Of a stretch of 64,000 nt of DNA, positions 1 to 10,547 are shown piece by piece. This DNA is from Diphasiastrum complanatum (taxonomy: Eukaryota > Streptophyta > Lycopodiopsida > Lycopodiales > Lycopodiaceae). The stretch is taken from the NCBI GenBank assembly GCA_029204225.1, contig CM055113.1, forward strand, positions 18,073,746 to 18,137,745, in the 5' to 3' direction. The position numbers were made by a program, and so were the translations under genes. Position 1 is the stretch's first letter, and every line of letters begins with the position of its first letter. Below the pieces are notes generated by a model. It worked only from the letters and a program-made list of their open reading frames with translations. It was not told the origin of the DNA and did no database searches.

Positions 1-351
1 TACCAGTGCTTCAAAGCATTGTTGATGAACCATATGTGCCAAAGCCAAACGTGTTATTAATCAGACACACATATGATTTTCATGATCATATTAATGCGTC
101 CAATGAAATAGAGAGATGTGTAGCTAATATTAATAATATTAGCTTCCAACATCAGTTTAAAATCAAATGTAATGAATCATGCATTATATTATTATGGCTA
201 TTTTCAAATTCAGTTTCATGGTTGCCTCTTGAAGGAGTTTGATTTTTACTTAACATTCCATCGACTCAAATCAAGCTTGTTGTGTTGTCTCTCTTGAAGT
301 CCATGCTAGAAGAACAAAAGGCGCAAAGAAAACATCGTGAGATTGATCCAT
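1..351. other. No recognised gene; short open frame only
   Basis: A 78-codon plus-strand frame occupies 6-242, but it has no motif I recognise and no supporting context. The base composition is AT-rich like the rest of the window. It may be the edge of the transposon-related material that continues at 720-1480. I see no promoter, RNA gene or repeat that can be supported here. Confidence 0.4.
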
Positions 352-718
352 TTGTCTAGTTTTGAGCTCCAAAAAGACCCTTTAAAAATTCGTGCAAGAT
401 GTCTTTTATATTATTAAAATATTATAACACTAATACTTTTGACTTGCCATAACTTTTTAATCATATCGTAGAAATATGTCATGTAAATTGGAAAGCCCTT
501 GTTGAGCGCTTTCCAATGTGCCAAACTCCGCTAAATTTGGACTTACCACTAAAAATTTATGCCATTTTTAGTGTAGAATCAAAATGTGGACTCAAAAAGT
601 TACGTTACGTAGATTTCAAATTTGAGTGTTTTGATTGGTCCATGTGTAAGAAAAATTTAAGAAAAAATATAAAAATAATCTTTACAAAGGGTCTTTTTTG
701 GATTTAGAACTCCTCTAA
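352..718. mobile_element. MITE-like element with inverted ends (family 1, copy 1)
   Basis: The left end (about 352-384, core CCAAAAAGACCCTTT) is the inverted complement of the right end (about 681-718, core AAAGGGTCTTTTTTGG followed by ATTTAGAAC and CTAA). The same two ends bound the element at 6366-7164. The segment 596-718 is nearly identical to 7046-7164, so the two are members of one family. A compact hairpin lies inside at 487-517 (ATTGGAAAGC paired with GCTTTCCAAT). There is no transposase, so it would depend on enzymes supplied elsewhere. No target duplication could be confirmed. Confidence 0.6.
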
Positions 719-719
719 T

Positions 720-1160
720 ATGAGTTTGATCAGCATTGGTGGACAAACCTTTTTGAGGAACAAAAAATCAGTTTGCTCAATCTCAAACATGCATCAACAA
801 TTGGAAGAATTTTATTGGCCTCATAATTTGGGAATTTCAACTACAATTGTCGAACCTTCAAATCTTCCTCAAGATAAAGGTGGGGAATGTGAAATTTATG
901 TGGGCTCAAGGAAGAATAGGCAAAATGTAAAAGCTGCAAAAATGAAATGGCACGGTGATTGGAATGAAATCCAAATTAGAAGCCTTGTTGCACTTCTAGC
1001 TTCAGAAAATAGTGAAGGACATCCATTTTGGATTGCCAAAGTACTTGGTTTCATTCAAAATAGCAATCAAACAAAAGTACTATGTGTCCATTGGGTAGTT
1101 GCGCAACCACTTCAACAAATGCGTTTTTGGGAAGGTACGAACTCGAAATGTTACAAGTAG
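720..1160 (+). pseudogene. Unidentified ORF with conserved-looking chromatin-domain-like block
   Basis: A 146-residue open frame with normal composition. Its C-terminal half, roughly residues 95-130, contains GHPFWIAKVLGF followed by VLCVHWVVA. This spacing resembles small beta-barrel readers such as BAH, PWWP or Tudor folds, where a PFW(I/V)AK strand is followed by a W-rich strand; the resemblance is by eye only. After the stop a shifted frame (about 1148-1260) reads a basic stretch with PKGKRKRLPKNQPR, so the original protein probably continued and a frameshift broke it. It ends against the copia element at about 1.58 kb. It may be a domesticated or transposon-encoded protein. No function is assigned. 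Confidence 0.35.
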
Positions 1161-1584
1161 ATCCAAAGGGCAAGAGAAAGAGATTGCCAAAAAATCAACC
1201 AAGAGTCAACGATTTGAATTTACAAGATGTAGATGTTTTGGCATTTAATTTGCGTTAACAATGACCAATCATCTACGAAAGTCAACTATATCTATATTAA
1301 AAGAACGACTTGGATTAATGAAAAAACCATCATCCTCTACTCGTCATCAATAGAGAAAAGCTGATTTACAAGGTTTTTTTGTTAACATTCGATGCGGATT
1401 CTGAGGAAGATATGTCAGTTGACTCTGATGAAGAAGACATGCCTTTCACCTTTCACTTCATCAGTTGAAAACGAGAGTATTAATAATATGTCAAGTTTTG
1501 AATTGAGAGACATCAGTAAAAATCCCTTGAAACATGTACTTTAAAAAGGAGAATGTGTGAATATAATTTAAGTCGTTTTGTATT

Positions 1585-2844
1585 TCAATGGGATCTTGGT
1601 GCTTGCTTGAGTCCATAAAGACTTTTGAAGAGCAAGCACACTTTGGACTCATCCTTGATGAATCTTTGAGGTTGTTCCATATAGATCTCCTCCTCAAGAT
1701 AACCATTTAGAAAAGCATTGGATACATCTAATTGGAACACCTTCCACTTGAAAAGACAAGCAAGAGAAATAAGAATTCTTATTGTCACCATCTTTGCAAC
1801 GGGTGCAAAGGTCTCCTCATAATCAAGACCATGGATTTGAGCAAATCCTTTGGCACATAATCTTGCTTTATGCTTGTTGATGGTGCCATCATGATTGAAC
1901 TTGATCCGAAATACCCAATTGCAACCAATCACATGCTTGTTGGAAGGAGGATCCACAAGCTCCCAAGTATTGTTGGTGATCAATGCATCATACTCTTGCT
2001 TCATGGCATCATACCACTCCTTGGTATTGAGTGCCTCTTGTATATTCTTTGGCTCTTCATGAGAGACATAAAAAACATAATTAGTGGAATCAAGATCCAC
2101 TTGTTTGCCTTTGTCAACATATGAGAGCCTCTTAGGCTCGGATCTATCTCTCATGGATCTTCTTGGTGAAAAAATCCGAGGAGAGTCTTCTTCAAATCTC
2201 GACCCCATCACATCATGATTGTCTTCAAAATCAATAATTGATGATGCATCCATAGATTTCTTGATCTCGGCCTCTTCAAATGATGAGTGTTGATCTTCAT
2301 GAAAGACAACATCTCTACTTTCAATAATTTGAGAAGTAGAGAGTATAAAGACTCTATAGGCCTTCTTGGTGGATGAGTATCCAACCATGATCCCTTTGCA
2401 TGCACTAGGATCTTCCTTCTTCCTTGTTTCCAAGGGAATATGGACAAAGCATAAGCATCCAAAAACTCTAAGGTGATCAACCATAGGCTTCTTCAAAAAT
2501 AAGATTTCATATGGTGACTTTCCTCCAAGAGCTATATGTGGGAGCCTATTGCAAAGATAATTTGCACAATTAATAGCTTCTCCCCAAAAATCTTTGGGCA
2601 AAGATGCCTCAATTCTCATAGATTTTGTACATTCACATAGAGATCTATTCTTTCTCTCGGCGACTCCATTTTGAGATGGAGAGTAGGCACAAGAAAACTC
2701 TCTTTTAATGCCTTCAAGCTCACAAAAATCTTGAAATTTATTGGAGATATATTCACCACCTCTATCACTTCTAAGAGCTTTAATCTTGAATGAGAATTGC
2801 TTCTCTACATAAGCTTTGAAAATAAGGAAATGATCAAACACCAT
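1585..2844 (-). pseudogene. Ty1/copia polyprotein: integrase core to N-terminal reverse transcriptase (element A)
   Basis: A 419-residue open frame from a copia Pol. Near the start is the integrase core (LRSDRGGEYIS at about residues 24-34, then NGVAERKNRS). The middle has the region after integrase (FWGEAINCANYLCNRLP, KGIMVGY). From about residue 290 comes reverse transcriptase (NTWELVDPPSNKHVIGCNW, KARLCAKGFAQ, LDVSNAFLNGYLEEEIYMEQP, SLYGLKQAP). The frame ends at SLYGLKQAP, before the YVDD catalytic motif, so the polymerase active site, RNase H and 3' LTR are missing. The downstream sequence belongs to unrelated DNA, showing a truncation at about 1580. It continues the 2805-3110 and 3129-4550 frames of the same element after frameshifts. 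Confidence 0.9.
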
Positions 2845-3110
2845 AGATTTTGAAGCAAGAAGATATATCCAAGTGAATCTTGTGTAATCATCAATGAAAG
2901 TAACAAAACAAGTGGCTCCTCCCTTGCTTGTAGTTGATGAGAAATGACATCCGAGTGGATTAACTCCAAAGGATGCTTGCTTTTGATAGAAGATCTTGTA
3001 AATGGTTTTTTGTGAGATTTAGCAATAGCACAAGCCTCACAAGGCTTGATCTTCTTGGAGAATGACTTTGGCAAGCCAATAGCTTTGGATTCTTTGATCA
3101 TAGACATCAT
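2805..3110 (-). pseudogene. Copia integrase N-terminal fragment (element A)
   Basis: A minus-strand frame with IKPCEACAIAKSHKKPF, the second half of the zinc-binding GAG-pre-integrase module of copia Pol, followed by LELIHSDVI at the start of the integrase catalytic core. A frameshift at about 2935 moves the reading into another frame, which joins the 1585-2844 ORF. The gag-protease frame ends just before it at 3129 with LWHRRL, the first half of the same zinc module. In an intact element these three frames would be one polyprotein. Confidence 0.8.
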
Positions 3111-3128
3111 GGATTTGTAGTTGGGATG

Positions 3129-4550
3129 TTACAACCTCCTATGCCATAATTCCTCCATAGAGAGCTTGTTCACAAGAGCAACATTACAAGCATTCACATA
3201 CTCATTTGGATCTAGTTTATAGATGCCACCAAATCTAGATCCTAATGCAAGTATCTCATCATTCTTCTTGATAGTGCAAGTATCAACATTGAATTTTACA
3301 TCAAGGCCATTATCAAGCAATTGGCCAACACTAATAAGATTCTTGGTAAGCTTAGGTACATAAAGAACTCTAGAGAGAGAAAGAACTTTAGAGGATGCAA
3401 GCTTCAAGGGAATGTTCCCTATGCCTTCAATAGGACATTCAAAATCATTTGCAGTGTATATTGATTTCTTCACTCCATCATAAGGTGCAATAGAAGAGAA
3501 AGAGTCCTTGGAGCTACACATATGTGAAGAGGCTCCACTATCAATATACCATAGGTCGTCCTTCTTGAAAGGAGTAGATGAGAAACTAGAGACCATAAGA
3601 GATCCCTCTCCATCACTTGCAATAGTATCTTCCTTCTCATTGGTAATATTGGCTTGCTTGAGTTGATTCTTCTTTTTGAAGCAATTGGTGGCATAATGAC
3701 CTTTCTTGCCACAATAAAAGCACTTGATCTTCTTTTTCTTCTTGAGCTTGGATGATGAAGCATTAGAGGAATCATCTTCCTTCTCATCTTTGTCTTTGGA
3801 TTTGACTTTGTCCTTGCTTGAGGATTGTTGATGTTGGTTCTTGCTCCTCTCTTTGTGCTTATCCTTGGCAAAGAGAGCGTTGCCATCATTATGAGTGAGA
3901 GAAAGCTTGTCCATCCTCAAGAGCTTATACTCTTGTCTTGATTCTTCTGAAATTAGCACACTTTGGAGAGCCTCCAAACTTGGTAGCTCCTCCTTAATGG
4001 CATAGGATTGGACAAGATTATCAAATTCACTTCTCAAGCCATTGAGAATGACTTGAACTAGCTTATTTTGATTGATGGAATCACCAATACAAGCAAGCTC
4101 TCTATGAATATCTTTTACTCTCAAAACATAACTAGATGCACTCTCATCACTCTTTTGGCTACTTTGAAAGATTTGATTCCTAAGAGTGAGAAGCCTAGAG
4201 GTATTCTTAGCCTCATAGATAGTCTTGAGACAATCCCAAGCTTCTTTGGCTGTTGTACAAGTACCTATCTCCCTCAATATCTCATTAGAGACATTCATCT
4301 TAATGTAGTGGAGAGCCATCCTAGTTCTCTTTTTGTATTTTTGAACCTCTTGAAGAACTTGTGGTTCTTCTTCAAGGCCAAGAACTATGTCCATCACGTC
4401 TTGAAGGATCAAGATGGACTCCATCCTCATTTTCCAAATTGAATAATTTGAACTGGTCAATCTTTCACTTGGTTCCAACAAGGATGAACCCATTGAAGAC
4501 ATTTGAAGTGAAGAAAACTCAAATGATGAACAATAAATGTTGTTACACAC
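3129..4550 (-). CDS. Ty1/copia Gag-protease (element A)
   Basis: A 473-residue frame; the natural start is probably Met17 or Met20 (MSSMGSS), because the upstream residues look like leader. Gag (UBN2-type capsid) covers roughly 25-210, with SNYSIWKMRMESIL near its start. Next come a lysine-rich linker, a zinc knuckle CFYCGKKGHYATNC at about 275-290 with all CCHC ligands, and the aspartic protease signature DSGASSH at about 335-341. The frame ends with ELWHRRL, the start of the GAG-pre-integrase module. Gag packages element RNA; the protease cleaves the polyprotein. It is the best-preserved part of element A, which is otherwise frameshifted and truncated and so is unlikely to be autonomous. 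Confidence 0.9.
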   Translation of the reverse strand: MCNNIYCSSFEFSSLQMSSMGSSLLEPSERLTSSNYSIWKMRMESILILQDVMDIVLGLEEEPQVLQEVQKYKKRTRMALHYIKMNVSNEILREIGTCTTAKEAWDCLKTIYEAKNTSRLLTLRNQIFQSSQKSDESASSYVLRVKDIHRELACIGDSINQNKLVQVILNGLRSEFDNLVQSYAIKEELPSLEALQSVLISEESRQEYKLLRMDKLSLTHNDGNALFAKDKHKERSKNQHQQSSSKDKVKSKDKDEKEDDSSNASSSKLKKKKKIKCFYCGKKGHYATNCFKKKNQLKQANITNEKEDTIASDGEGSLMVSSFSSTPFKKDDLWYIDSGASSHMCSSKDSFSSIAPYDGVKKSIYTANDFECPIEGIGNIPLKLASSKVLSLSRVLYVPKLTKNLISVGQLLDNGLDVKFNVDTCTIKKNDEILALGSRFGGIYKLDPNEYVNACNVALVNKLSMEELWHRRL

Positions 4551-5242
4551 TTTTGATAGGATCCAATAATTGAGTACTATCTCCTCCTATGAAAGATCTT
4601 ACAACAATTTGTGAATTGATTCTCACTAGCTACACAAATCTCTCTAAAACAAGATCTATTTCACATCAAATGATGGAGTATAGGCAAAGTTAGGATCCAA
4701 CACTCTTAGCACGAGTGAAATACACTAAGAAACCAAATTTAACTCAAATACAATGATATTGCATGAAACAAAATGGCTAAGATCTCAAAACAGTGCCTAG
4801 ATCACATATAGATGAGATTGGCAAGCATACAACTGTGATTTTGGATCAACCAAGCAATCTCTTGACCAAACCAAATGTGTCCACCCAGGTCTAGGTGCCC
4901 TACCTAACCCTCTTCAAAAGCTTATAACTTTTGATTGGCTCAACCAAATGGAATGAAACTGATTGCAACAGTAGACAAAAATAGCTTCAAAACAAGCTAT
5001 CAAGCAAGATAAATGGATCAAACATGAGAGAGAACTTCCAAACTGAAATTGGATGTTCCTCACACGTGTCTGAGCACCTGATTTCGTACAGTACCAGGTC
5101 AGACCCAATCAATGTCCTTTTGATCTCTTTTGATCCAAGATTGAACAAGATAGCTAGGAAAATGGGCCTTGACAACTTCTAGCTCAAGATTGATGAAATT
5201 TTTTCACTTAGATGGATCAAAATGCATGGTAACCTTAGGTAG

Positions 5243-5254
5243 GCTCTGATACCA
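5243..5254 (-). other. Primer binding site, copia element A
   Basis: The minus strand reads TGGTATCAGAGC, the standard plant copia primer site complementary to the 3' part of initiator tRNA-Met. It abuts the LTR end (AATCAACA on the minus strand), fixing the LTR boundary at 5255. The leader and gag follow at lower coordinates. Confidence 0.85.
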
Positions 5255-5965
5255 TGTTGATTTTCACACGTGTGGACTGTCCACTACATGTACTTGTGAT
5301 CTCCTAAGGTGTGTAGATGCACCAAGATCAAGACTAGATTGAGATTCAAGATCAATCTTGAATCCTATGGCAAAAACACACTACTACATGCATTCAATCA
5401 CTTCCAACTCTCACTCACACGTGTGGGAAGTATTCAAAAAATAATCTAAGTAAAAACAAGCTGCTCTCCTCGGGTAGAGAGAGAAAATGCATCAAGAGCT
5501 CTCGGGTAGAGAGAGAAAGCTAGAAATCCAATAACTCACAAAATCCATGAAATCACCAAATCAATTGATTTCAAAATGAGGAGTACAATGATACTAGTAG
5601 GTCCACGAGCTACCACTATGCTTAACTATGATTGGACCACATTTTGTCACCTCTTGATCCTATTGGATCATTGATCTATGCACCTCTTAATTCTATTGGA
5701 CTATATTCAAGCACACCTCAATTTCCTATTGGACCTCACAAGGTTCCACCTCTATATCCTATTGGACCTTTTGGAATTCATCAAACAAAAACTTTACACT
5801 TGTCTACACTCTAATTAGCAAGTGTTTAGCCTCTTACTCTATTTTGGCTCAATAGTGGCATTACAAGTGGAAATGCATAATTTGCCATCTATGCCAAATT
5901 TATTCCTATCAACATCCTACGCCTAGATGCTTGATGTAAAAAACATAAGACCCCTATATCTAACA
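5255..5965 (-). mobile_element. 5' LTR of copia element A
   Basis: The segment between the primer site and about 5965 begins TGTTAG and ends CAACA on the minus strand. It is clearly related, in the opposite orientation, to the LTR at 38259-38901: both carry a CTCGGGTAGAGAGAGA motif and the run TTGGCATAGATG. Two exact CACACGTGTG palindromes (5265-5274 and 5416-5425) contain a G-box core, the kind of site bound by plant bZIP/bHLH factors. No matching 3' LTR exists, because the other end of the element is truncated at about 1.58 kb. Confidence 0.75.
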
Positions 5966-5994
5966 TAGATAATCTTTTTCAATTCTTCACATGG

Positions 5995-6340
5995 AAGTCA
6001 CATCCCTCACGTCATATAGTGAGCTCAAAATGTGCCATACTTCTTTCAAAGTTTGAGCTTCAGATATGTGGCCAATCAGAGTGTCTGATATATTGAGTAC
6101 GATAAGCGCAAAAGCTTTACCATCTCTTGATTTCACTTTGAGTCGGCTATCTCATCAAGCTTTAGTTTGATACCAGTGACAACATCCCACAACTTGTTGG
6201 CAATTAGCAAGGTCTTCATCTTAAATTTCCACAAATAGTAATTGGATTTATTAAGCTTGTCTACAATGAGACTGACTTTGTCTTGAGAATCCATTTGGAC
6301 GTTAGTCTATAGATAAATCGATGACTTAAGAATGATACCG
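5995..6340 (-). pseudogene. Copia gag fragment (element B)
   Basis: Minus-strand frames read KSRDGKAFALIVLNISDTLI and AQTLKEVWHILSSLYDVRDV, a UBN2-type copia Gag. The same protein, about 80 percent alike by eye, is encoded on the plus strand at 9.84-10.1 kb, so both come from one family. Upstream on the minus strand lies a MITE (6366-7164) and then a primer-like site at 7260. This suggests the MITE landed in the leader of a copia element that is now reduced to part of gag. Confidence 0.7.
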
Positions 6341-6365
6341 TGTGACGCTACAATTGGAAATCACA

Positions 6366-7164
6366 TTAGAGGAATTCTGAATCCAAAAAAGACCCTTTAA
6401 GGAATGTCACGTAGATTGACAAAGTTTATTAATATAAATTACCAAAATAAATTCATTTTCTACCCAAATTCTTTTTCATTTCTGCCCGCACTAGTTTCGA
6501 TGCTTAACCATTCTATGTACATTACCATTTGTAGTTAATTTAAAATAGCATAACTTTTTAACCGTAGCTTTGATTGAGACGAAAATTATACCGTTGAAAA
6601 GCGCTCGATAAGAGCTTTCCAACGGTATTGAGATGCCTACTTCCAAGCCATTATTCAAAAGTTATGGCCGGTCAAAGTTTCAGACCAAAAAAAAAAGGTC
6701 CACATATCTCTCTTGTGCGAGGATAGAGTACTCTATTCGCGCACAAGAGAGAGTACTCTATCTGCGCACAAGAGAGATATGTGGACTTTTTTTTTTTTTT
6801 GGTCTAAAACTTTGATCGGCCATAACTTTTGAGCGGTAGCTCGGAAGTAGGTCATGTAGGATACCATTGGAAAGCTCTCGTCAAGCGCTTTCTAACGGTA
6901 TAATTTTCGTCTCAATTGAAGCTACAGTTTTATGCTATTTTAAATGATAATTGCATATTATACTATGAATAACATGTCATGCTTGCGGGCTGCCCCCGAC
7001 GCCGAATTATAGCATTATTAAGAAAACTTTTTTTTCGATTCTAATGAGCTACGTTACGTAGATTTCAAATTTGAGTGTTTTGATTGGTCCATGTGTAAGC
7101 AAAATTTGAGAAAAATATATAATATCTTTACAAAGGGTCTTTTTTGGATTTAGAACTTTTCTAA
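6366..7164. mobile_element. Foldback MITE (family 1, copy 2) with 33-bp inverted ends
   Basis: The left end at 6366-6398 (TTAGAGGAATTCTGAATCC then AAAAAAGACCCTTT) matches the reverse complement of 7132-7164 with about five differences. There is no ORF of note. A long internal inverted repeat is listed separately. It lies within the leader of a copia gag fragment on the minus strand. Immediate flanks do not show a clear target duplication, so the superfamily is left open. Confidence 0.7.
6538..6945. repeat. Long imperfect inverted repeat inside the foldback MITE
   Basis: The left arm (6538-about 6735, starting ATTTAAAATAGCATAA) and the right arm (about 6760-6945) are complementary along nearly their whole length, including the GTCCACATATCTCTCTTGTG segment next to the centre. 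The centre holds two copies of GATAGAGTACTCTAT-like sequence. A transcript through it would fold into a hairpin with a stem of about 190 bp, a good substrate for Dicer-like enzymes if transcribed. Confidence 0.8.
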
Positions 7165-7259
7165 CGATTATCTGATGCTAAAATTTGATATCACTTGTTG
7201 AAGAATAGATATAGCTCTGATACGATGAAAAGTATTTAGTGATATCGCTTTGATACCAT

Positions 7260-7271
7260 GTTGGAAGAAGG
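7260..7271 (-). other. Primer-like site, copia element B
   Basis: The minus strand reads TGGTATCAAAGC, one base from the usual copia primer site, followed on the minus strand by leader sequence and then gag at 6340. LTR sequence of this element would lie at 7272 and above. Its outer edge cannot be seen clearly. Confidence 0.5.
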
Positions 7272-7800
7272 AAGAGAAGAGCAACTGAGAAGTTTAATAG
7301 TTGTGACTATCAGAAAACAATAATCGATTCACGCATACACGTTGTTGAATTTTGGATTGGTGGCAAAAAGTGATTCACAACATCAGTCAACATTTAAATT
7401 GGTTGAAATTTTGTGGATTGGTAGCTAGGATTTTTTGAAAAATAGAAACAACTTGATAGCTTTTGATAAAAACATCATGACTATGCTATTGAATGCCATT
7501 TTCAAAGCTATGAAGCTGGAAATCATGCTGAGATAGGTCGCTAGAGGGCTATCCAAGATTTTCTCAGTCTTTGATTTGATTCTAGTCATTGTCAAAAGAT
7601 AATAGTTTTCTTTGTATAGAGAGAGAAAAATTAATTTTTTCTCAAGGCTTAAAAATTCTTGTTCTCGACCAAAACAAACAAGTAAGGGGTCTATGTGTTG
7701 AGCTAGACCTAGGTGACCTCAGCTGTAGCTTCTAGCAGGGGTCAAATTGGCTCTTTGAGACAAGAAATCTTCTGCCAAAAATCAATATGAAGGCATGTTT

Positions 7801-7820
7801 CTCTCTCTCTCTCTCTCTCT
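7801..7820. repeat. (CT)n microsatellite
   Basis: Ten uninterrupted CT units in otherwise unannotated sequence between two copia remnants. Confidence 0.9.
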
Positions 7821-7989
7821 CATGGACTCTATTTTATGGTCATTATGCTTTTTTTCACATAAAGAGGTTTTTCCTTATGGTACAAAACCAACAATAAAAA
7901 TGCCATACTATATTAAACTTAGATATGTGACCCCTAAGAATAAGTTTTTTTTTTTTCAAAACAACACTTTTGAAGGGAAATCGGTTTCT

Positions 7990-9247
7990 CTTGAACGGCC
8001 ATGATCTGTGCACAATAGGAGGATATGATCAAACGGTGGGTACTTTGAAGCATTAAGTGCTTAAAGTGTACTAGAATCTCTATATAAAGGGAAGTTACAC
8101 TACCCTAACCTCACTATTCTTGCTCTCTCTCTTTCCTTCTCCCGTTCTCTTTTGGTTTGCCTCTCTACTGCTGCCATCTCGGGTAAAAGCTATCAGAAGA
8201 GTAATCGTGTGGGAGATACCACGCGCAAAGGTAAGAGTGTCATCGCTTGCTTTATTACTGCTTATGAATGGTTAATGCATACTTGCTTGCTGTGTTGGGA
8301 GTGAATAAACTCACGTGGGATATGATTATCAATGAATGTGGTAGTATCCTTGCTTCAAAAGCTACTTTGGAAACAAATACAACTAGGCGCTGCCTCAAGC
8401 GTTTTCGGCAAGACTTTTTACAGGTATGATACTCATCATAGTTATGTTCATGATGGCACTTGACTTATATGAGGTTTCATGCCTTTTTTAGATGGATGAG
8501 CACTAATATATATGTGGTCATTCGCTAGTATATATCTGGTTTCATACCTCTTTGAGATACCAGAATGGTCGCTGGCCAACGGAAGCCTGTTTTGCGCATT
8601 TCCTACTGCATGATTTGTTGGTTTTCACGAGATTCACAGTACCTTGCTGATTGGCTAGTGGGTTTCCATCCTGATTGCAATGGACCCTAGCTATCCTTAT
8701 TTTCTGTTGATTAAACTAGTAGCATACTTCATTGCTCATAATGCATGGGCTAGTTTCTGCTCAGATGATACTTGATACCATACATATGAAGTAGTCTAAT
8801 GATAGTAAGCAAGAAGATGAAAACACAAAATACGAGTCCGCCTGCATGCAATACAATTTCTGTATAGGATCTGTAGGTCCACAAGTCCGCTTGTAAGCGA
8901 GACATTACTCGTGGGAGGACTATATTTTCTCACGCCAATTCACTGTGTGGATCAGCATGCAGTGCTTGAAGAATCAGAAAGTCAATAGATGATCTTGTAG
9001 CCGTTTGCGCACATATCACTCTTATCATGTTTGATCTTGAATGCAAAGCAATCTGCTGTTATTCGTGTGTCTGATTCACTTGTTCATTTAATTTCGCACC
9101 TTGGTTTGATTTTGTTGAATGTTGTATTAATCTCTAACGTAGTACAATAGTGTTTGTCTACATTCTGGAGGATTGTATGAATGATACAACTGGCAGTGAC
9201 CAATAATCAGATCCGAACTCCATCCGAATTGCTCTAGTTGTCATCAG
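7990..9247 (+). mobile_element. Probable 5' LTR of copia element C, outer edge uncertain
   Basis: A TATA-like TATATAAAGGG at about 8090 is followed by a pyrimidine-rich initiator stretch (CTTGCTCTCTCTCTTTCC), typical of an LTR promoter. The segment ends against a primer-like TTGTATCAAAGC at 9248-9259. No second LTR copy was found in the window, so the left boundary is only estimated. Between 7272 and 7990 I see no gene. Confidence 0.45.
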
Positions 9248-9259
9248 TTGTATCAAAGC
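9248..9259 (+). other. Primer-like site, copia element C
   Basis: TTGTATCAAAGC resembles the copia initiator-tRNA-Met primer site TGGTATCAGAGC with two differences. It stands a short distance upstream of copia-derived coding remnants on the same strand. Confidence 0.5.
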
Positions 9260-9358
9260 CTACCTTATCATAATCTGACATAGCCAAACGACTATCAGAT
9301 CCAAGAGGCCAAGCATTCAGACAAACAACCATCAACAAGAGAACAGACTTTAGAAGCA

Positions 9359-9840
9359 ATGGCTTCAATCAGCAGCATACAGAGCAAGATCTATACAATT
9401 CTTGATTATTCGAGGAGACTATGCCACATGAGCTCAATGGCACTTTACCAAGCAAGCCATCATGGAGCAATAACATGGGTCATCATCTGGAATACAACCA
9501 ATTCGACCACCTGTGATGCATGTCTGAAGGGTAAGATGTCATGCACTCCATTTGCCAAAGACTCCTAAAGAACAACCAAGATTCTAGAGTTAGTGCATTC
9601 TGACATCTGTGGGCCTTTCAATGTGATCTCAGTAGGAGGCTCAAAATATCACATAACCTTCATTGATGATTATAATAAATTTGCCAAAGTGTACTTTATT
9701 CAGAATAAATCTGAAGCACTTGATAAATTCACTAAATACGTGAATTGGGAAGAGAGATGTACATACAACAAAGTGAAGCAGATCAGGACAGATCGAGGTG
9801 GCGAATACATCTCGAATCGCTTCACTGACTTCTGCAATGA
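9359..9840 (+). pseudogene. Copia integrase fragment (element C)
   Basis: Two adjoining plus-strand frames read the GAG-pre-integrase zinc module (CHMSSMALYQ, CDACLKGKMSCTPF) and then the integrase catalytic core (VHSDICGPF, GGSKYHITFIDDYNKFAKVY, IRTDRGGEYISNRFTDFC). These contain the first two acidic catalytic positions (HSD and FIDDY). A stop lies between the frames at 9566. The core breaks off after DFC, and the same frame then runs directly into gag sequence. Confidence 0.8.
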
Positions 9841-10480
9841 TGGGAAGTTTGAAGACGACACAACCGACTCAAAGTGGAAATCTAAGAATGGTAAAGCTTT
9901 TGTGCTTATTATTCTGAATATATCAGACACTCAGATTGGCCACAAGTCTGAAGCTCAAACTTTGAAAGAAGTATGGAACATCATGAGCTCACTATATGAT
10001 GTGAGGGACATGACTCCCAAGTTGCATCTCATAAGAAAATGTCGAATGGTGATTCACTTCATAATCAAGTTAACCAGTTTAAGAATATCTTGCAACAGAT
10101 GGCAGCTGTCAGATTGATCATCGACGATCAAGACACAATCATGAGATTGCTTTCGAGCTTGCCTTCTACATACGAGAACTAGGTGATGATCATATCGACA
10201 CACTCAGATTTAACCCTCACTAGAGTTATCACTATGTTGCCACAAGAAGACAATCGAAAAAGTCAAGACACCTCTTCGACTTCATCATCTCATGATCTAT
10301 ATGTTAAGAAAGGCTCAAAATGATAGAAGAAGAAAAGCTCTAAGCAGTCCACATCAAATCAGAAGCCGATACAAAGTCAAGAGCAATTATCAAATCCATA
10401 GTTGAAGAATAAGATGTTCTATAAGTATTGCAAACTTACTAATCATGAGATCCAGAATTGCAGAGTATTAAAAGCAAAGA
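9841..10480 (+). pseudogene. Copia gag fragment placed after integrase (element C)
   Basis: The frame continues from integrase into Gag: KSKNGKAFVLIILNISDTQI, AQTLKEVWNIMSSLYDVRD. After a frameshift at about 10.04 kb it reads QVNQFKNILQQM and LLSSLPSTYEN. Near 10420 comes a zinc-knuckle-like YKYCKLTNHEIQNC. Gag normally precedes protease and integrase, so the order here is reversed. The junction lies within the 9593-10117 ORF without a stop. It belongs to the same Gag family as 5995-6340. Confidence 0.75.
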
Positions 10481-10547
10481 ACAAGGAATCTTATTCACAA
10501 ATCATGAAATTACACGTGTCCTTTAAAATTTTTTTGATTTCTACTCC

